Shown: positions 44,069-53,800 of the stretch, in pieces | Numbering within the stretch: the first letter of the stretch is position 1 | How the letters are laid out: each line of letters starts with the position of its first letter | Assembly: GCA_017621815.1 (NCBI GenBank) | Contig: JAGASK010000039.1 | Span: forward strand, 1 to 64,000 | Length of the DNA stretch: 64,000 nucleotides | Reading direction: 5' to 3' | Source: Lachnospiraceae bacterium | GTDB taxonomy: Bacteria; Bacillota; Clostridia; Lachnospirales; Lachnospiraceae | Program-made: the position numbers and the translations under genes | The notes under the pieces: model-generated | What the model was told of the DNA's origin: nothing | The model's database searches: none | The model's input: the letters and a program-made list of their open reading frames with translations, nothing else

Positions 44069-45339
44069 TTTTCATCACCTGCCTTAATTAAAGTTTTACC
44101 GCTTGCAAGGCAGTTATCCGGATAATCCAAAGCCGTAGTAACACCAAACACGCATGTATTTTTGCCGATAGTTATACCGTCGGGTATAATACTCTTTTCC
44201 CCTATGGTAACAATACTGTTGTTATAAATATGAGGGTCTGTTTCATTCTGAACTTCCTCTCCAATACCCAATTTAACATTATTTCCAACAGTTACATTTT
44301 CAGCAATAATTGCTTTATTTAATTCGCAGCCTGAGCCTATAACGGTACCGTTCATAATGATGGAATCACGCACAACCGTATCTTTTCCAATGGTTACGCC
44401 GCACCCGATTACGGAATTATATACCTGCCCGTAAACATCGCTCCCTTCACCAATAATGCTTCTCTCAACCACACTGGAATCTGCTATATACTGAGGAGGA
44501 AGAATTTCGCTCTTTGTATATATCTTCCAATATTCCTCATACAAATTAAATTCAGGAACAATGTCAATCAGTTCCATGTTCGCTTCCCAATATGAATTTA
44601 AGGTTCCTACATCCTTCCAGTATCCGTTAAATTCATATGCATAAAGGGGAGCTCCCTTTCCATGACAATATGGAATGATATGTTTCCCGAAATCCAATCC
44701 GGGCTGCTCTGCATTTGCAAGCAGTGCTTCCTTCAATGTTTTCCAGTTAAAAATGTAAATACCCATAGATGCTAAATTGCTTCTGGGGTTAGCCGGTTTT
44801 TCTTCAAAATCGGTAATTCTTCTTTCACTGTCGGTAATCATAATACCGAAACGTTTTGCTTCTTCCATGGGAACCGGCATAACTGCAATGGTACACTCTG
44901 AACCTTTTTCCTTATGGAAATCAAGCATCACTTCATAATCCATCTTATATATATGGTCACCCGATAAAATCAAAATATATTCCGGATTAAAACTTTCCAT
45001 ATAATCAATGTTCTGATAAATTGCATTAGCTGTTCCCGTATACCACTCACTGTTAGTTACCTTTTCATAAGGGGGAAGAACGCTAACGCCGCCGATGTTT
45101 CTATCCAAATCCCACGGAATACCGATACCGATATGAGTATTCAGCCTCAGTGGCTGGTACTGTGTCAATACACCCACGGTATCTACACCGGAATTAATAC
45201 AGTTACTTAACGGGAAGTCTATAATTCGGTACTTTCCCCCAAAAGATACCGCAGGCTTGGCTACCTTTGAAGTAAGCACACCCAATCTGCTTCCCTGACC
45301 GCCTGCTAACAACATGGCAATCATTTCTTTCTTAATCAT
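44065..45339 (-). CDS. glgC: Glucose-1-phosphate adenylyltransferase, catalytic subunit GlgC
   Basis: The 424-residue enzyme makes ADP-glucose from ATP and glucose 1-phosphate. It has [19 protein letters not shown] (about 13-31, nucleotide loop), [26 protein letters not shown], the catalytic-type [10 protein letters not shown] (about 124-133), FEEKPANP and a hexapeptide-repeat C-terminus (about 300-400). The ribosome binding site is AGAGGTGAT. Transcribed with glgD from the promoter near 45418. Confidence 0.96.
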   Translation of the reverse strand: MIKKEMIAMLLAGGQGSRLGVLTSKVAKPAVSFGGKYRIIDFPLSNCINSGVDTVGVLTQYQPLRLNTHIGIGIPWDLDRNIGGVSVLPPYEKVTNSEWYTGTANAIYQNIDYMESFNPEYILILSGDHIYKMDYEVMLDFHKEKGSECTIAVMPVPMEEAKRFGIMITDSERRITDFEEKPANPRSNLASMGIYIFNWKTLKEALLANAEQPGLDFGKHIIPYCHGKGAPLYAYEFNGYWKDVGTLNSYWEANMELIDIVPEFNLYEEYWKIYTKSEILPPQYIADSSVVERSIIGEGSDVYGQVYNSVIGCGVTIGKDTVVRDSIIMNGTVIGSGCELNKAIIAENVTVGNNVKLGIGEEVQNETDPHIYNNSIVTIGEKSIIPDGITIGKNTCVFGVTTALDYPDNCLASGKTLIKAGDEK

Positions 45340-45417
45340 GTCATCACCTCTTACCAGTAATTTTTGTACTAAAGCCTTTTTTTGATAATACAGGTACCAA
45401 TTATCAATTTCATGAAT

Positions 45418-45446
45418 AGTATACCATATAATTATGCAAAAGTGAA
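45418..45446 (-). promoter_or_regulatory. glgC promoter
   Basis: Minus strand: extended -10 TGG-TATACT (45418-45423) with a weak -35 TTCACT 17 bp further upstream (45441-45446). About 80 bp before the glgC start. Confidence 0.45.
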
Positions 45447-45485
45447 TAATATTTACAAAAAAAATCCTTTTTTGTGTTAATTTTA

Positions 45486-45522
45486 TGTAAATAATTTACA
45501 ATACTTTACATAACTATGTAAA
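45486..45522. promoter_or_regulatory. Operator-like TTTACA palindromes between glgC and murC
   Basis: Two adjacent palindromes, TGTAAATAATTTACA (45486-45500) and TTTACAT-N4-ATGTAAA (45505-45522), lie 60-100 bp upstream of the glgC promoter. Their identical TTTACA half-sites look like a binding site for a dimeric regulator. The regulator is unknown. Confidence 0.45.
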
Positions 45523-45595
45523 ATTTTTTTGTTCCATTTACAACATTTAGTATTTGCCCCTGCAGCCCATCCATACATTTTGTTTAAATTGCTAT

Positions 45596-45623
45596 TTGTT
45601 TTTTCTCCCCATCCGGGTATAAT
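45596..45623 (+). promoter_or_regulatory. murC promoter
   Basis: Plus strand: -35 TTGTTT (45596-45601), 16 bp spacer, perfect -10 TATAAT (45618-45623). Transcription from about 45630 would give a 5' leader of about 200 nt before murC. Confidence 0.6.
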
Positions 45624-45635
45624 ATACCAGTAGGC

Positions 45636-45821
45636 ATAAGTCGTGCAAAAATAAAAAATAGCAAATTGACTGCTTGCAGGCATATTTGGTAATTTTTATT
45701 TTTATAGGGCGCAGCCCGGGAACGAAGGAACTCTGTTCCTTAAGTTCGCACGACGTCACTGCATAACATAAATTAACAAATCGGCTGCTTGCAGACAGAA
45801 CTTTGCATAAAACCAGGAGGT
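45636..45821 (+). other. Structured murC leader with repeats
   Basis: Within the leader, GTCGTGC (45640-45646) pairs with GCACGAC (45748-45754). Inside are an A-rich/T-rich hairpin (about 45647-45703 with a CTGC-TT-GCAG tip), GGGCGCAGCCC (45707-45717) and GGAAC-TCT-GTTCC (45727-45739). A 26-bp imperfect direct repeat centred on CTGCTTGCAG occurs at about 45659-45684 and 45774-45799, the second just before the ribosome binding site AGGAGG. It could be a cis-regulatory RNA or a MITE-like insertion; no known riboswitch is recognised. Confidence 0.5.
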
Positions 45822-45828
45822 TTTTATC

Positions 45829-47208
45829 ATGTATCAAATCAATTTCGACCACCCCATTCATATATATTTTATCGGTATCGGCGGCATCAGTATGAGCGGC
45901 CTTGCGGAAGTACTTCTCGAAAGGAATTTCAAAATCTCCGGCTCGGATATGAAGCCCTCTTCCCTGACCCATCTTTTGGAAGAGAAAGGAGCTCATATCT
46001 TTTACGGTCAGAAATATGAAAATCTTACGGACGATATTGACCTTGTGGTTTATACAAGCGCCATCCATCCCGATAATCCCGAATTTATAGCCGCAGGGGA
46101 TTTGGGAATTCCCATTCTGACCAGGGCACAGCTTCTCGGGCAAATGATGAAAAATTATGAAACACCTATTGCCATAAGCGGCACTCACGGTAAAACAACT
46201 ACTACTTCCATGATATCCGAAATTCTGCTTGCTGCAGATACAGACCCTACTCTTTCCATTGGCGGTATCCTGAAAACAATAAACGGCAATATCCGTGTAG
46301 GACATTCAGGCTATTTTGTAACAGAAGCCTGTGAATACACCAATAGTTTCTTAAGCTTTTATCCTAAAATCGGCATTATTTTAAATGTGGAAGAAGATCA
46401 TTTGGACTTCTTTAAAGACATAGATGATATTCGTCATTCCTTTCATCTTTTTGCCAGGCTGCTGCCGTCTGACGGCGCTTTGATTATTAACGGCTCCATT
46501 CCCGGCATTGAGACAATTTTATCGGAAGTCGCATGTCCTGTTATTACTTTTGGCAATTCAGACTGCTATGACTACAGCCCCAGTGATATTTCATATGATG
46601 AAAAAGGCTGTGCTTCCTTCACTTTAATAAAGAAAGGAAAACCGCAGGACCGTTACAGCCTGAGCGTCCCCGGAGAACATAATATATACAATGCCATTGC
46701 CGCCATAGCCCTTTCTGACCTTTTGTCCATTGATACAGCAGTCGTAAAGCAGGCGTTGTCTCAATTCAAAGGCACCGACAGGCGCTTTGAATACAAAGGG
46801 AATTTTAACGGAACCACTATAATAGATGATTATGCACATCATCCCACAGAAATTACTGCAACTTTAAAAGCAGCTGCAAATTATCCCCATAAAAACTTAT
46901 GGTGTGTATTTCAACCCCATACTTATACCCGCACCAAAGCCCTTATGAAGGATTTTGCAAAAGCACTTTCTCTTGCAGATCAAATAATTCTTGCAAAAAT
47001 TTATCCTGCGAGAGAAACAGATGACCTTGGCATCAGCTCCGAAACATTAAAAAAAGAAATTGAGGCTCTTGGCAAAACCTGTTATTATTTCCCCACTTTT
47101 GAAGAAATTGAAAAATTTATTTCTTCAAATTGCCTGCCCGGAGATTTGTTGATAACTATGGGAGCCGGAGATGTAGTAAATATCGGCGAAAAACTTTTAA
47201 AAAAATAA
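45829..47208 (+). CDS. murC: UDP-N-acetylmuramate-L-alanine ligase MurC
   Basis: The 459-residue ligase adds L-Ala to UDP-MurNAc, the first peptide step of peptidoglycan synthesis. It has the N-terminal Rossmann start HIYFIGIGGISMSGLAE (about 10-26), GSDMKPSSLTHLLEEKGA, the ATP loop ISGTHGKTTTTSMI (about 117-130), the EACEYTNSFL segment (about 167-176), central HNIYNAIAAIAL and C-terminal IIDDYAHHPTEI (about 336-347). An AGGAGG site precedes the ATG. DnaA-like boxes begin one base after its stop. Confidence 0.96.
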   Translation: MYQINFDHPIHIYFIGIGGISMSGLAEVLLERNFKISGSDMKPSSLTHLLEEKGAHIFYGQKYENLTDDIDLVVYTSAIHPDNPEFIAAGDLGIPILTRAQLLGQMMKNYETPIAISGTHGKTTTTSMISEILLAADTDPTLSIGGILKTINGNIRVGHSGYFVTEACEYTNSFLSFYPKIGIILNVEEDHLDFFKDIDDIRHSFHLFARLLPSDGALIINGSIPGIETILSEVACPVITFGNSDCYDYSPSDISYDEKGCASFTLIKKGKPQDRYSLSVPGEHNIYNAIAAIALSDLLSIDTAVVKQALSQFKGTDRRFEYKGNFNGTTIIDDYAHHPTEITATLKAAANYPHKNLWCVFQPHTYTRTKALMKDFAKALSLADQIILAKIYPARETDDLGISSETLKKEIEALGKTCYYFPTFEEIEKFISSNCLPGDLLITMGAGDVVNIGEKLLKK

Positions 47209-47209
47209 T

Positions 47210-47359
47210 TTATCCACATTATCCACATTTTGAAGGGTAAAAAAGACCCTTTCATTATGTGGATATTTATTGTTTTTTGAACCCTCCGATTTTACCTGAA
47301 TTTTACACAATTAAAGCTCCATGGATATTACTGTATCCACATTTTCCACACTATCCACA
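47210..47359 (+). promoter_or_regulatory. Cluster of DnaA boxes
   Basis: Perfect TTATCCACA occurs twice in direct abutment (47210-47218 and 47219-47227). A third abutting run of three 9-mers follows at 47333-47341 (GTATCCACA), 47342-47350 (TTTTCCACA) and 47351-47359 (CTATCCACA). In between lie TGTGGATAT (47258-47266, minus orientation) and TTTTACACA (47301-47309). Seven boxes in 150 bp directly precede the helicase-loader operon. No dnaA or dnaN is present, so this is more likely a DnaA-controlled promoter region or a titration site than oriC. Confidence 0.8.
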
Positions 47360-47407
47360 AATTCCGCAAACCCTTGAAAATACTGGATTTTCCGGCAAAA
47401 TTGCTAT

Positions 47408-47435
47408 TTGCATTTTCATTTTCTTGTGATATAAT
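47408..47435 (+). promoter_or_regulatory. Promoter of the dnaD-like/dnaI/prs operon
   Basis: Plus strand: extended -10 TGA-TATAAT (47430-47435) with a weak -35 TTGCAT (47408-47413), 16 bp spacer. The leader then contains a CAGCCG/CGGCTG hairpin (about 47464-47495). The DnaA boxes lie 70-220 bp upstream of the start point. Confidence 0.5.
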
Positions 47436-47521
47436 TCATTTTGCTTAAAATGAATGTAATCAGGCAGCCGGAAAAGAATTTTCTCTTTGCGGCTGCATAA
47501 CAAAGAGTAGGGGATGACCTA

Positions 47522-48586
47522 ATGAGCCGCTTTACAATTTATCAGGATAACTATGCCGATACCACCATTGTATCCAATTTATTTATTGACGAATATATGA
47601 AGGATGCCAATGATGCCCAGCTTAAAATATATTTATATCTTCTCAGGATGATGAGCGCCCATATGGCTACCAGTGTTTCTGATATTGCGGACAAGTTTAA
47701 CCATACCGAAAAGGATGTCATGCGCGCACTGAAATATTGGGAAAAGAATAAACTGCTTGCACTTGAATATGATGATGCAAAAACTCTGACCGGCATCCGG
47801 CTTTTAGATGTGAACAGTAAGCCCAGCGCTGATATTGTGCCCCTGACTCCGGTTGTATCGATGCCGTCTAAAGAAACTGCTCAGGCAGATAAAGCAATTT
47901 CCGAAAAAGAAACTGCTGCAGGTGCAAATTACGAGAAACCCGCTTATACACTTGACGAACTGCGTGAATTTAAAAACAATGAAGAAACTGCGCAAATTCT
48001 TTTTGTAGCGGAACAATACATCGGAAAACCCCTCAGCACATCCGAAATCAAAACAATTCTTTTCTTTTCGGACAAGCTTGGCTTTTCCATTGATTTAATT
48101 GATTATTTAATCCAATATTGCGTGGATAAAGGCAAGAAAGATTTCAGATACATAGAAAAAGTCGCTATCAGCTGGGCCGAGGAAAATATTACCACCCCTA
48201 AGCAGGCTGCTAAATCAGTTCACAAATATGATAAAGCTGTGTACGACATTTTAAAAGCTTTAGGCAGGACAGGCCAGCCTACCAAAGCAGAAGCTGATTA
48301 TGCCGTTAAGTGGCTGAAGAACTATGGTTTTACTTCCGATATCATTATGGAAGCATGTAAAAGGACTGTACTTGCAACAGATAAACATCGTTTTGAATAC
48401 GCTGACAGTATTCTGAAAAGCTGGTATCAGGGTAATGTTCACCATAAAGCGGATATCAGGCTTTTAGATGAGGCATATGCAAAGAAGAAACCTGCAAAGC
48501 AAACCCCTTCGTCCGGTCAGTTTAATCAGTTTATGCACACCGACTATGATTTTGATGCCCTTGAAAAAGAAATATTAAGCAATTAA
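47522..48586 (+). CDS. DnaD-domain replication initiation/helicase loading protein
   Basis: The 354-residue protein has an N-terminal winged-helix region (about 25-85; SVSDIADKFNHTEKDVMRALKYWEKN) and two DnaD/DnaB-type domains (about 140-225 and 235-325), the second with YAVKWLKNYGFTSDIIMEACKRT and FEYADSILKSWYQGNV. Such proteins work at oriC and at restart sites to help load the replicative helicase. It is directly followed by the DnaI-like ATPase (11 bp), the same pairing as B. subtilis dnaB-dnaI. Confidence 0.88.
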   Translation: MSRFTIYQDNYADTTIVSNLFIDEYMKDANDAQLKIYLYLLRMMSAHMATSVSDIADKFNHTEKDVMRALKYWEKNKLLALEYDDAKTLTGIRLLDVNSKPSADIVPLTPVVSMPSKETAQADKAISEKETAAGANYEKPAYTLDELREFKNNEETAQILFVAEQYIGKPLSTSEIKTILFFSDKLGFSIDLIDYLIQYCVDKGKKDFRYIEKVAISWAEENITTPKQAAKSVHKYDKAVYDILKALGRTGQPTKAEADYAVKWLKNYGFTSDIIMEACKRTVLATDKHRFEYADSILKSWYQGNVHHKADIRLLDEAYAKKKPAKQTPSSGQFNQFMHTDYDFDALEKEILSN

Positions 48587-48597
48587 AGGAGAAAGCC

Positions 48598-49569
48598 GTG
48601 GCACTAACCAATTCCCAGTATGATATTATCATCCGGAGCTTCGAAGAAAAACAGCGTAAAAACCGCCGTCTTTTGGAGGAACGTACTGCTTATGTCTATT
48701 CACATGTAGAAGGCTACAAAGAGCTTTCCGATTCCATTGCATCCGTATCCACTGCCCAGACCAGAAAATTTCTTGACGGGGATGAGAATGCGCTTGAGGA
48801 ATCCAAAAGCATCATTAAAAACCTTTCTTCCATGAAGAAACAGCTTCTTATCGGGGCCGGTTTTCCTGCCGATTACCTGGAGCCTGTATATGAATGCCCC
48901 GATTGTAAAGATACCGGATATCAGGACGGCAGCAAATGCCATTGTTTTAAGCAGGCTGTAATCAATATGCTTTACGAGCAATCCGGCATACGTGAAATGC
49001 TGGCTAACGAAAATTTTTCCACTCTTTCCTATGATTATTACGAGGGCGAAGATTTGACCCGCTTTAAAAACACTGTTGTTACATGCAGAAATTTTATCAA
49101 TAATTTTAATTCGGACTATCATAATTTATTCTTTTATGGTACAGTGGGTACGGGTAAATCGTTTTTATCCGGCTGTGTTGCGAAGGAATTGATTGAAAGC
49201 GGACATTCAGTCATATATTTCAGTGCTTCCGGGCTCTTTGATACTCTTTCAAAAATTAAATTTGACTACAGAGGTTCAGACGAACTCCGCAAGGAGCACG
49301 AAGATTTATTTCAATGCGATTTACTCATAATTGATGATTTAGGAACAGAATTTACTAATAATCTTGTAAATTCCGAATTGTTTTCTCTTATTAATGAACG
49401 GCATTTACAGCAGAAAGCCACCATTATATCTACAAATTTATCTCTGGAAGATTTCCGTAACCGTTATTCGGACAGAATTTTTTCCAGAATCACAAGTAAT
49501 TATGAAATATGTAAATTAACCGGACCAGACATCCGGATGTATAAAAAAAGACTTGAAAACAGAAAGTGA
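48598..49569 (+). CDS. dnaI: DnaI/DnaC-type helicase loader ATPase
   Basis: The 323-residue AAA+ ATPase has an N-terminal helicase-binding part with a four-cysteine zinc module (YECPDCKDTGYQDGSKCHCF, about 99-118), Walker A FYGTVGTGKSFLSG (about 179-192), Walker B LLIIDDLGTE (about 241-250) and an arginine-finger region YSDRIFSRI near 300. It loads the DnaB-type helicase. The start codon is GTG (48598) with GGAGA upstream. It overlaps the following gene frame by 4 bp, though the chosen prs start is 8 bp further on. Confidence 0.92.
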   Translation: MALTNSQYDIIIRSFEEKQRKNRRLLEERTAYVYSHVEGYKELSDSIASVSTAQTRKFLDGDENALEESKSIIKNLSSMKKQLLIGAGFPADYLEPVYECPDCKDTGYQDGSKCHCFKQAVINMLYEQSGIREMLANENFSTLSYDYYEGEDLTRFKNTVVTCRNFINNFNSDYHNLFFYGTVGTGKSFLSGCVAKELIESGHSVIYFSASGLFDTLSKIKFDYRGSDELRKEHEDLFQCDLLIIDDLGTEFTNNLVNSELFSLINERHLQQKATIISTNLSLEDFRNRYSDRIFSRITSNYEICKLTGPDIRMYKKRLENRK

Positions 49570-49577
49570 GGTACCTC

Positions 49578-50768
49578 ATGGCTCAGCGTGAAGAAACAAG
49601 AAATCTGGAAACAATACCAGTAGGTTCTCTCGGCATCATTCCTTTAAAAGGCTGTAAAACACTTGGTGAAAAAGTAGATGATTATCTGGTAAAATGGAGA
49701 ACTGTAAGGGAAAGCGAACACAAAAACAGTTTGGCATTCGCCGGTTATCAGCGTGACTCCTATATTCTGAAAGCAAATGTACCCCGTTTTGGTTCCGGCG
49801 AGGCAAAAGGTGTCATTTTAGAGTCCGTTCGTGGAACAGACCTTTATCTTCTTGTAGATGTGACCAATTATAGTTTAACCTATTCTTTATGCGGACACGA
49901 AAATCATATGTCTCCCGATGACCACTATCAGGATTTAAAAAGAATTATTGCCGCAGTCGGCGGTAAAGCCAGAAGGATTACCGTAATTATGCCTTTTCTT
50001 TACGAAAGCAGACAGCATAAGAGAACTGCCCGTGAGTCCCTGGACTGCGCTCTTGCCTTGCAGGAAATGGTCCGCATGGGCGTGGATAATATTATTACCT
50101 TTGATGCTCATGACCCAAGAGTCCAGAATGCAATTCCCCTTCACGGCTTTGAAACAGTACAGCCTACTTACCAGTTTATCAAGGGTCTCCTTAAACATGT
50201 TAAGGACTTGAAGCTTGACTCCGAACACATGATGGTTATCAGCCCGGATGAAGGTGGTATGAGCCGCGCAATTTATATGGCAAATGTTCTTGGTCTCGAT
50301 ATGGGTATGTTTTATAAGAGACGCGATTACACAAGAATTGTAAACGGACGCAATCCCATTGTTGCCCATGAATTTTTAGGTTCTTCCGTGGAAGGCAAGG
50401 ATATGGTTATCATTGATGATATGATTTCATCAGGAGAAAGCGTCATTGAAGTCGCTACTGCCTTAAAGGAACGTAAAGCCAATAAAATCTTTATCTGCGC
50501 TTCATTTGGCTTATTCACAAACGGACTCGAACGTTTTGATAAAGCATATGAAAGCGGTATTATTGATAAAGTACTCACAACGAACCTGATTTACCAGACA
50601 CCAGAGCTGCTTTCCAGAGAATGGTATATCAACTGTGATATGAGTAAATACATCGCTTATCTGATCGATACATTAAATCACGATGCTTCTATCAGTGACC
50701 TTCTGAATCCCAATGAGCGTATTCAGAAAGTCGTATCCAAATATAAAACCGGTGAAGTAATTGAATAA
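49578..50768 (+). CDS. prs: Ribose-phosphate pyrophosphokinase (PRPP synthetase)
   Basis: The 396-residue enzyme makes PRPP from ribose 5-phosphate and ATP for nucleotide, His and Trp synthesis. It is about 80 residues longer than typical PRPP synthetases, mainly at the N-terminus and in internal loops. Recognisable parts: FLYESRQHKRTARESL (about 138-153, catalytic flexible-loop region), ITFDAHDPRVQNAIP (about 174-188) and the PRPP loop MVIIDDMISSGESVIEVA (about 276-293). The ATG at 49578 has GAGG 7 bp upstream. A strong terminator follows. Confidence 0.9.
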   Translation: MAQREETRNLETIPVGSLGIIPLKGCKTLGEKVDDYLVKWRTVRESEHKNSLAFAGYQRDSYILKANVPRFGSGEAKGVILESVRGTDLYLLVDVTNYSLTYSLCGHENHMSPDDHYQDLKRIIAAVGGKARRITVIMPFLYESRQHKRTARESLDCALALQEMVRMGVDNIITFDAHDPRVQNAIPLHGFETVQPTYQFIKGLLKHVKDLKLDSEHMMVISPDEGGMSRAIYMANVLGLDMGMFYKRRDYTRIVNGRNPIVAHEFLGSSVEGKDMVIIDDMISSGESVIEVATALKERKANKIFICASFGLFTNGLERFDKAYESGIIDKVLTTNLIYQTPELLSREWYINCDMSKYIAYLIDTLNHDASISDLLNPNERIQKVVSKYKTGEVIE

Positions 50769-50777
50769 AACTGCTTC

Positions 50778-50820
50778 AAAAAGGGAATTGGCCTGAAATA
50801 AGCCAATTCCCTTTTTATTC
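50778..50820 (+). terminator. prs terminator
   Basis: A 15-bp stem AAAAAGGGAATTGGC (50778-50792) / GCCAATTCCCTTTTT (50802-50816), loop of 9 nt, followed by ATTC. It ends the dnaD-like/dnaI/prs transcript. Confidence 0.93.
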
Positions 50821-50860
50821 TTGACAACAGAAAGTTCGCAAAGCGTGCTTTCTATTGTCG
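50815..50860 (-). repeat. Dispersed palindromic intergenic repeat, copy C
   Basis: Minus orientation, beginning 3 bp after the stop of the gene ending at 50863: ACAATAGAAAGCACGCTTTG, then CGAACTTTCTGTTGTCAAGA. AGAAAG and CTTTCT arms pair. It aligns with copies at 40379-40419 and 2754-2795. Confidence 0.6.
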
Positions 50861-50862
50861 TT

Positions 50863-53800
50863 TTAATCGCTTACACACTCTTCCAGAATTCGTGAAGTTT
50901 CTTCCATAATATCTGCAGGAATTCCGTCCTTAAAAATATCCCTGAGTCCTACATATTCTATGGCTGAACAATATGGCGCATAAGTGGGAAGCGTAGTCAG
51001 CTCCATATATTTTTCCACTGCTTCATGTCTGTTTTCCTCTGAAAGTGTCAGCAAATCGAGACTTGTAAAAGCTGAGGTTGAATATCCTATATAATAGCAT
51101 GGAGATGTAAATATATGGGAAATATCTACCCAGGAATACAGTTCTGTAATCCTGCTGTCATAATAAATTCCGTATTTTCTGGATAAATTCAAATACAGTT
51201 TGTTGATATCCTCAAGGCTTAAGTTAGGATTCTGGTATATTTGTATTTCAAGTTCAGAAATAAGCGCCGCCTGTATGGTATTCTTGGACATATTATACAC
51301 TTCAATAAATTGGAACAAATCACCTGCATCACCGTCCAATATTTCATCATTGTACTCATGATACAGCATCTCCAGTCCCTGTGAATGAATCTCACACAAA
51401 TCAATATTGTTCTGTTCCAGCAATATATCCTCTACATTATGGAACATATAATTATAATGACCGAATTCGTGAATTGCAGTGGTATAATCATTATAATAAT
51501 TATAAGGAGAATCAAAAATAAAGACATCATTATAATATGGAATTTTTACGGTAAATCCTGTATCCGCTTTCCCCTCCGAAGCATCCATATCATACAGCCG
51601 GTACTTTTCCATATAATCAAAAGCTTCTGTCATTTCCGAATCAATACTGTCAAGATACGGCCGAATTCTTTCAAGTCTTTCCTTTGCGGCAGTCTCCGGC
51701 AGATTATAAAGCGGTGAAAAATCCATAGAATAGTATAATTCCTGCATCTCTTCCGCTATAGGAACAACCTCTTTTCTGATTTCCCCAAAGAGCTCCAGCG
51801 CATCATCCACAGTATAATCTCTTATGTATAATTCATTATATGCATATTCTGCAAAGTCGTCATATTCCTCCAGCTTTGCCTTGTCTGTTCTAAGCTTTAA
51901 AAGTTCTAAATATATTTCCCCAAGAACGCTGTTTTTTTCCTTATACAGCCCCTGATAAACATCTATATAACTGTCCCGGTCTAAACTTTCGCTTTCATTT
52001 ATCAGCCTTTCAAAGTTCCATTCTTCCCCATTATATTCAATGGTATACTCTTCCTGAGCCGCCTGTTCATACTCCTGTTCCAGACTGTTTTCTTTTAAAT
52101 AAAGTTCCTTCTCTTCATCTGTCATTTCTTCATATTCTGCAAGGCTTTCCACGATTGCACTTTCCAGAACAGTTTCCATTGCGGCTTTATAAGGAGACTG
52201 GCATATCCTGGCAAGTACGCTGTACGACCTGTCCTGCATATCGATACAATCCTCCAGTATTTGCTGCTGCTTTCTGCCGTTTTCTTCATCAAAAACATTT
52301 CTATAATACTCTATCTGCGCAATCGTATGACAGGTAGACGCTTTCGTAATTTCATCGATGACAGACTCGTATAGGGAAATTACTCTTTCTCCTTCTTCTG
52401 CCTCCCCGCTTTCTTCTGCCTTCTTCGCCAATTCTTCCAAATCTTCCAGATTCTCATCCAGCTTATCCAAATCATAGGTCAGCATTCTCATTTCATCAAA
52501 GGTCAGCTCAGAGTGCTCTTTTGCCTGATATCTGGAGGTTGTCTGATATACATACAGGATATAGGGGGAATCCTCATCCGTATAAGTTCCTGCCAGTGTA
52601 AGCCCTGTTTCTTCTGCATTTGAAAGCTTTATTCTGGAAAAAATGTATCTTCCTCCAACGGCTTTAAAAGCATCAATATCAATATAAATATCCCTATCCG
52701 ATACCTGATAATCCCTGACGGCTCCCACAATGGACGCATCGGACCCCGAATACAGGTAAGCTCTGGCTCCCCATGTATCAAAATATTCCTTTGTCTCAGG
52801 CATTCTCTCCAATGCAGGAGCAATCACCTTGCGGAAATCCTCCTTATAATATTGCTCGTAAAAACCAAGATAACCGTCAACCGTTGAAATATCGTTATAT
52901 TCAAGCACTGCCGGATGAAAGCCATAGGCTGCCGACCACTGCCCGCAATACCCCAGGTCTTCCTTTGCTTTTTCAAACAAATCCGCAGAATAAAACTCTT
53001 TAAAGCTTAATTCATTGCTTTCTTTTCCTTTTAAAATTTCATATGCCTTTGCCTTACAGGTATGGTAAAGGTCGTTATATCTGGTTCCTGAAAGCACGAT
53101 AACAAGCACCGACAAAACAGCCAACACATTGGCTCCATATCTGAACCATTTTTTTTCTTCATCATAAAGCCGCTTTAACACCATAAAAAAGGCTGAATAC
53201 CAGATAAAGGGACTGAAAAATATAGTGCGGTTAAACTGCCAGCCTGTTAACGGCGGACAAAGGGTTTCTATAATCTTCCGAAAGCTTTCCCAATAGTAAA
53301 TGCCATACACAACACTGTTAAATACTAAAACCAGCATTAAAAGATTATAAACATCACGGAAGATGCCCCGGAAATTTTTATTTTTAATATAAGAAGCGTT
53401 CAAATAAATGAAATACAAAAGACAGGCCGGCATTACCAGATAAGTATGCACGCTTTCCGCATGAAACATTCCCTGCGTAAAACCTTCGCAAATGGTCTTT
53501 ATGATTTCTCCTGCGCCAAAGCTTCCTGCCTCCATGGTAGAACGTATCGTTTCCTCACCGCCGAAAAGCATTACGCCAAAAAGCCGGTACTCGCAGGCAA
53601 TGCATCCTGCTGCCAGAACAAAAATGGCAAGCAGTATTCTTAAAGGAATTTTCCTGTCTTTTATCCACAGCCAAATAAATGCCACTGCCATATACGCCAA
53701 TATAAATAAACCAAAATAAGAAAAATAAGAAAGCAGCGGATAAAAAAACAGTGCTGCATACCATTTAAAAGACGGCGTTTTATAAATCTTACGCACAAGA

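Noticed and set aside
45592..46305. Long minus-strand frame opposite the murC start
   Set aside because: It is antisense to a well-supported murC, has no good ribosome binding site and a Cys/Phe-rich composition typical of a shadow frame.
47210..47521. Chromosomal origin oriC
   Set aside because: DnaA boxes are dense, but dnaA, dnaN, rpmH and a clear AT-rich unwinding element with DnaA-trio are not seen; a regulatory or titration cluster is more economical.
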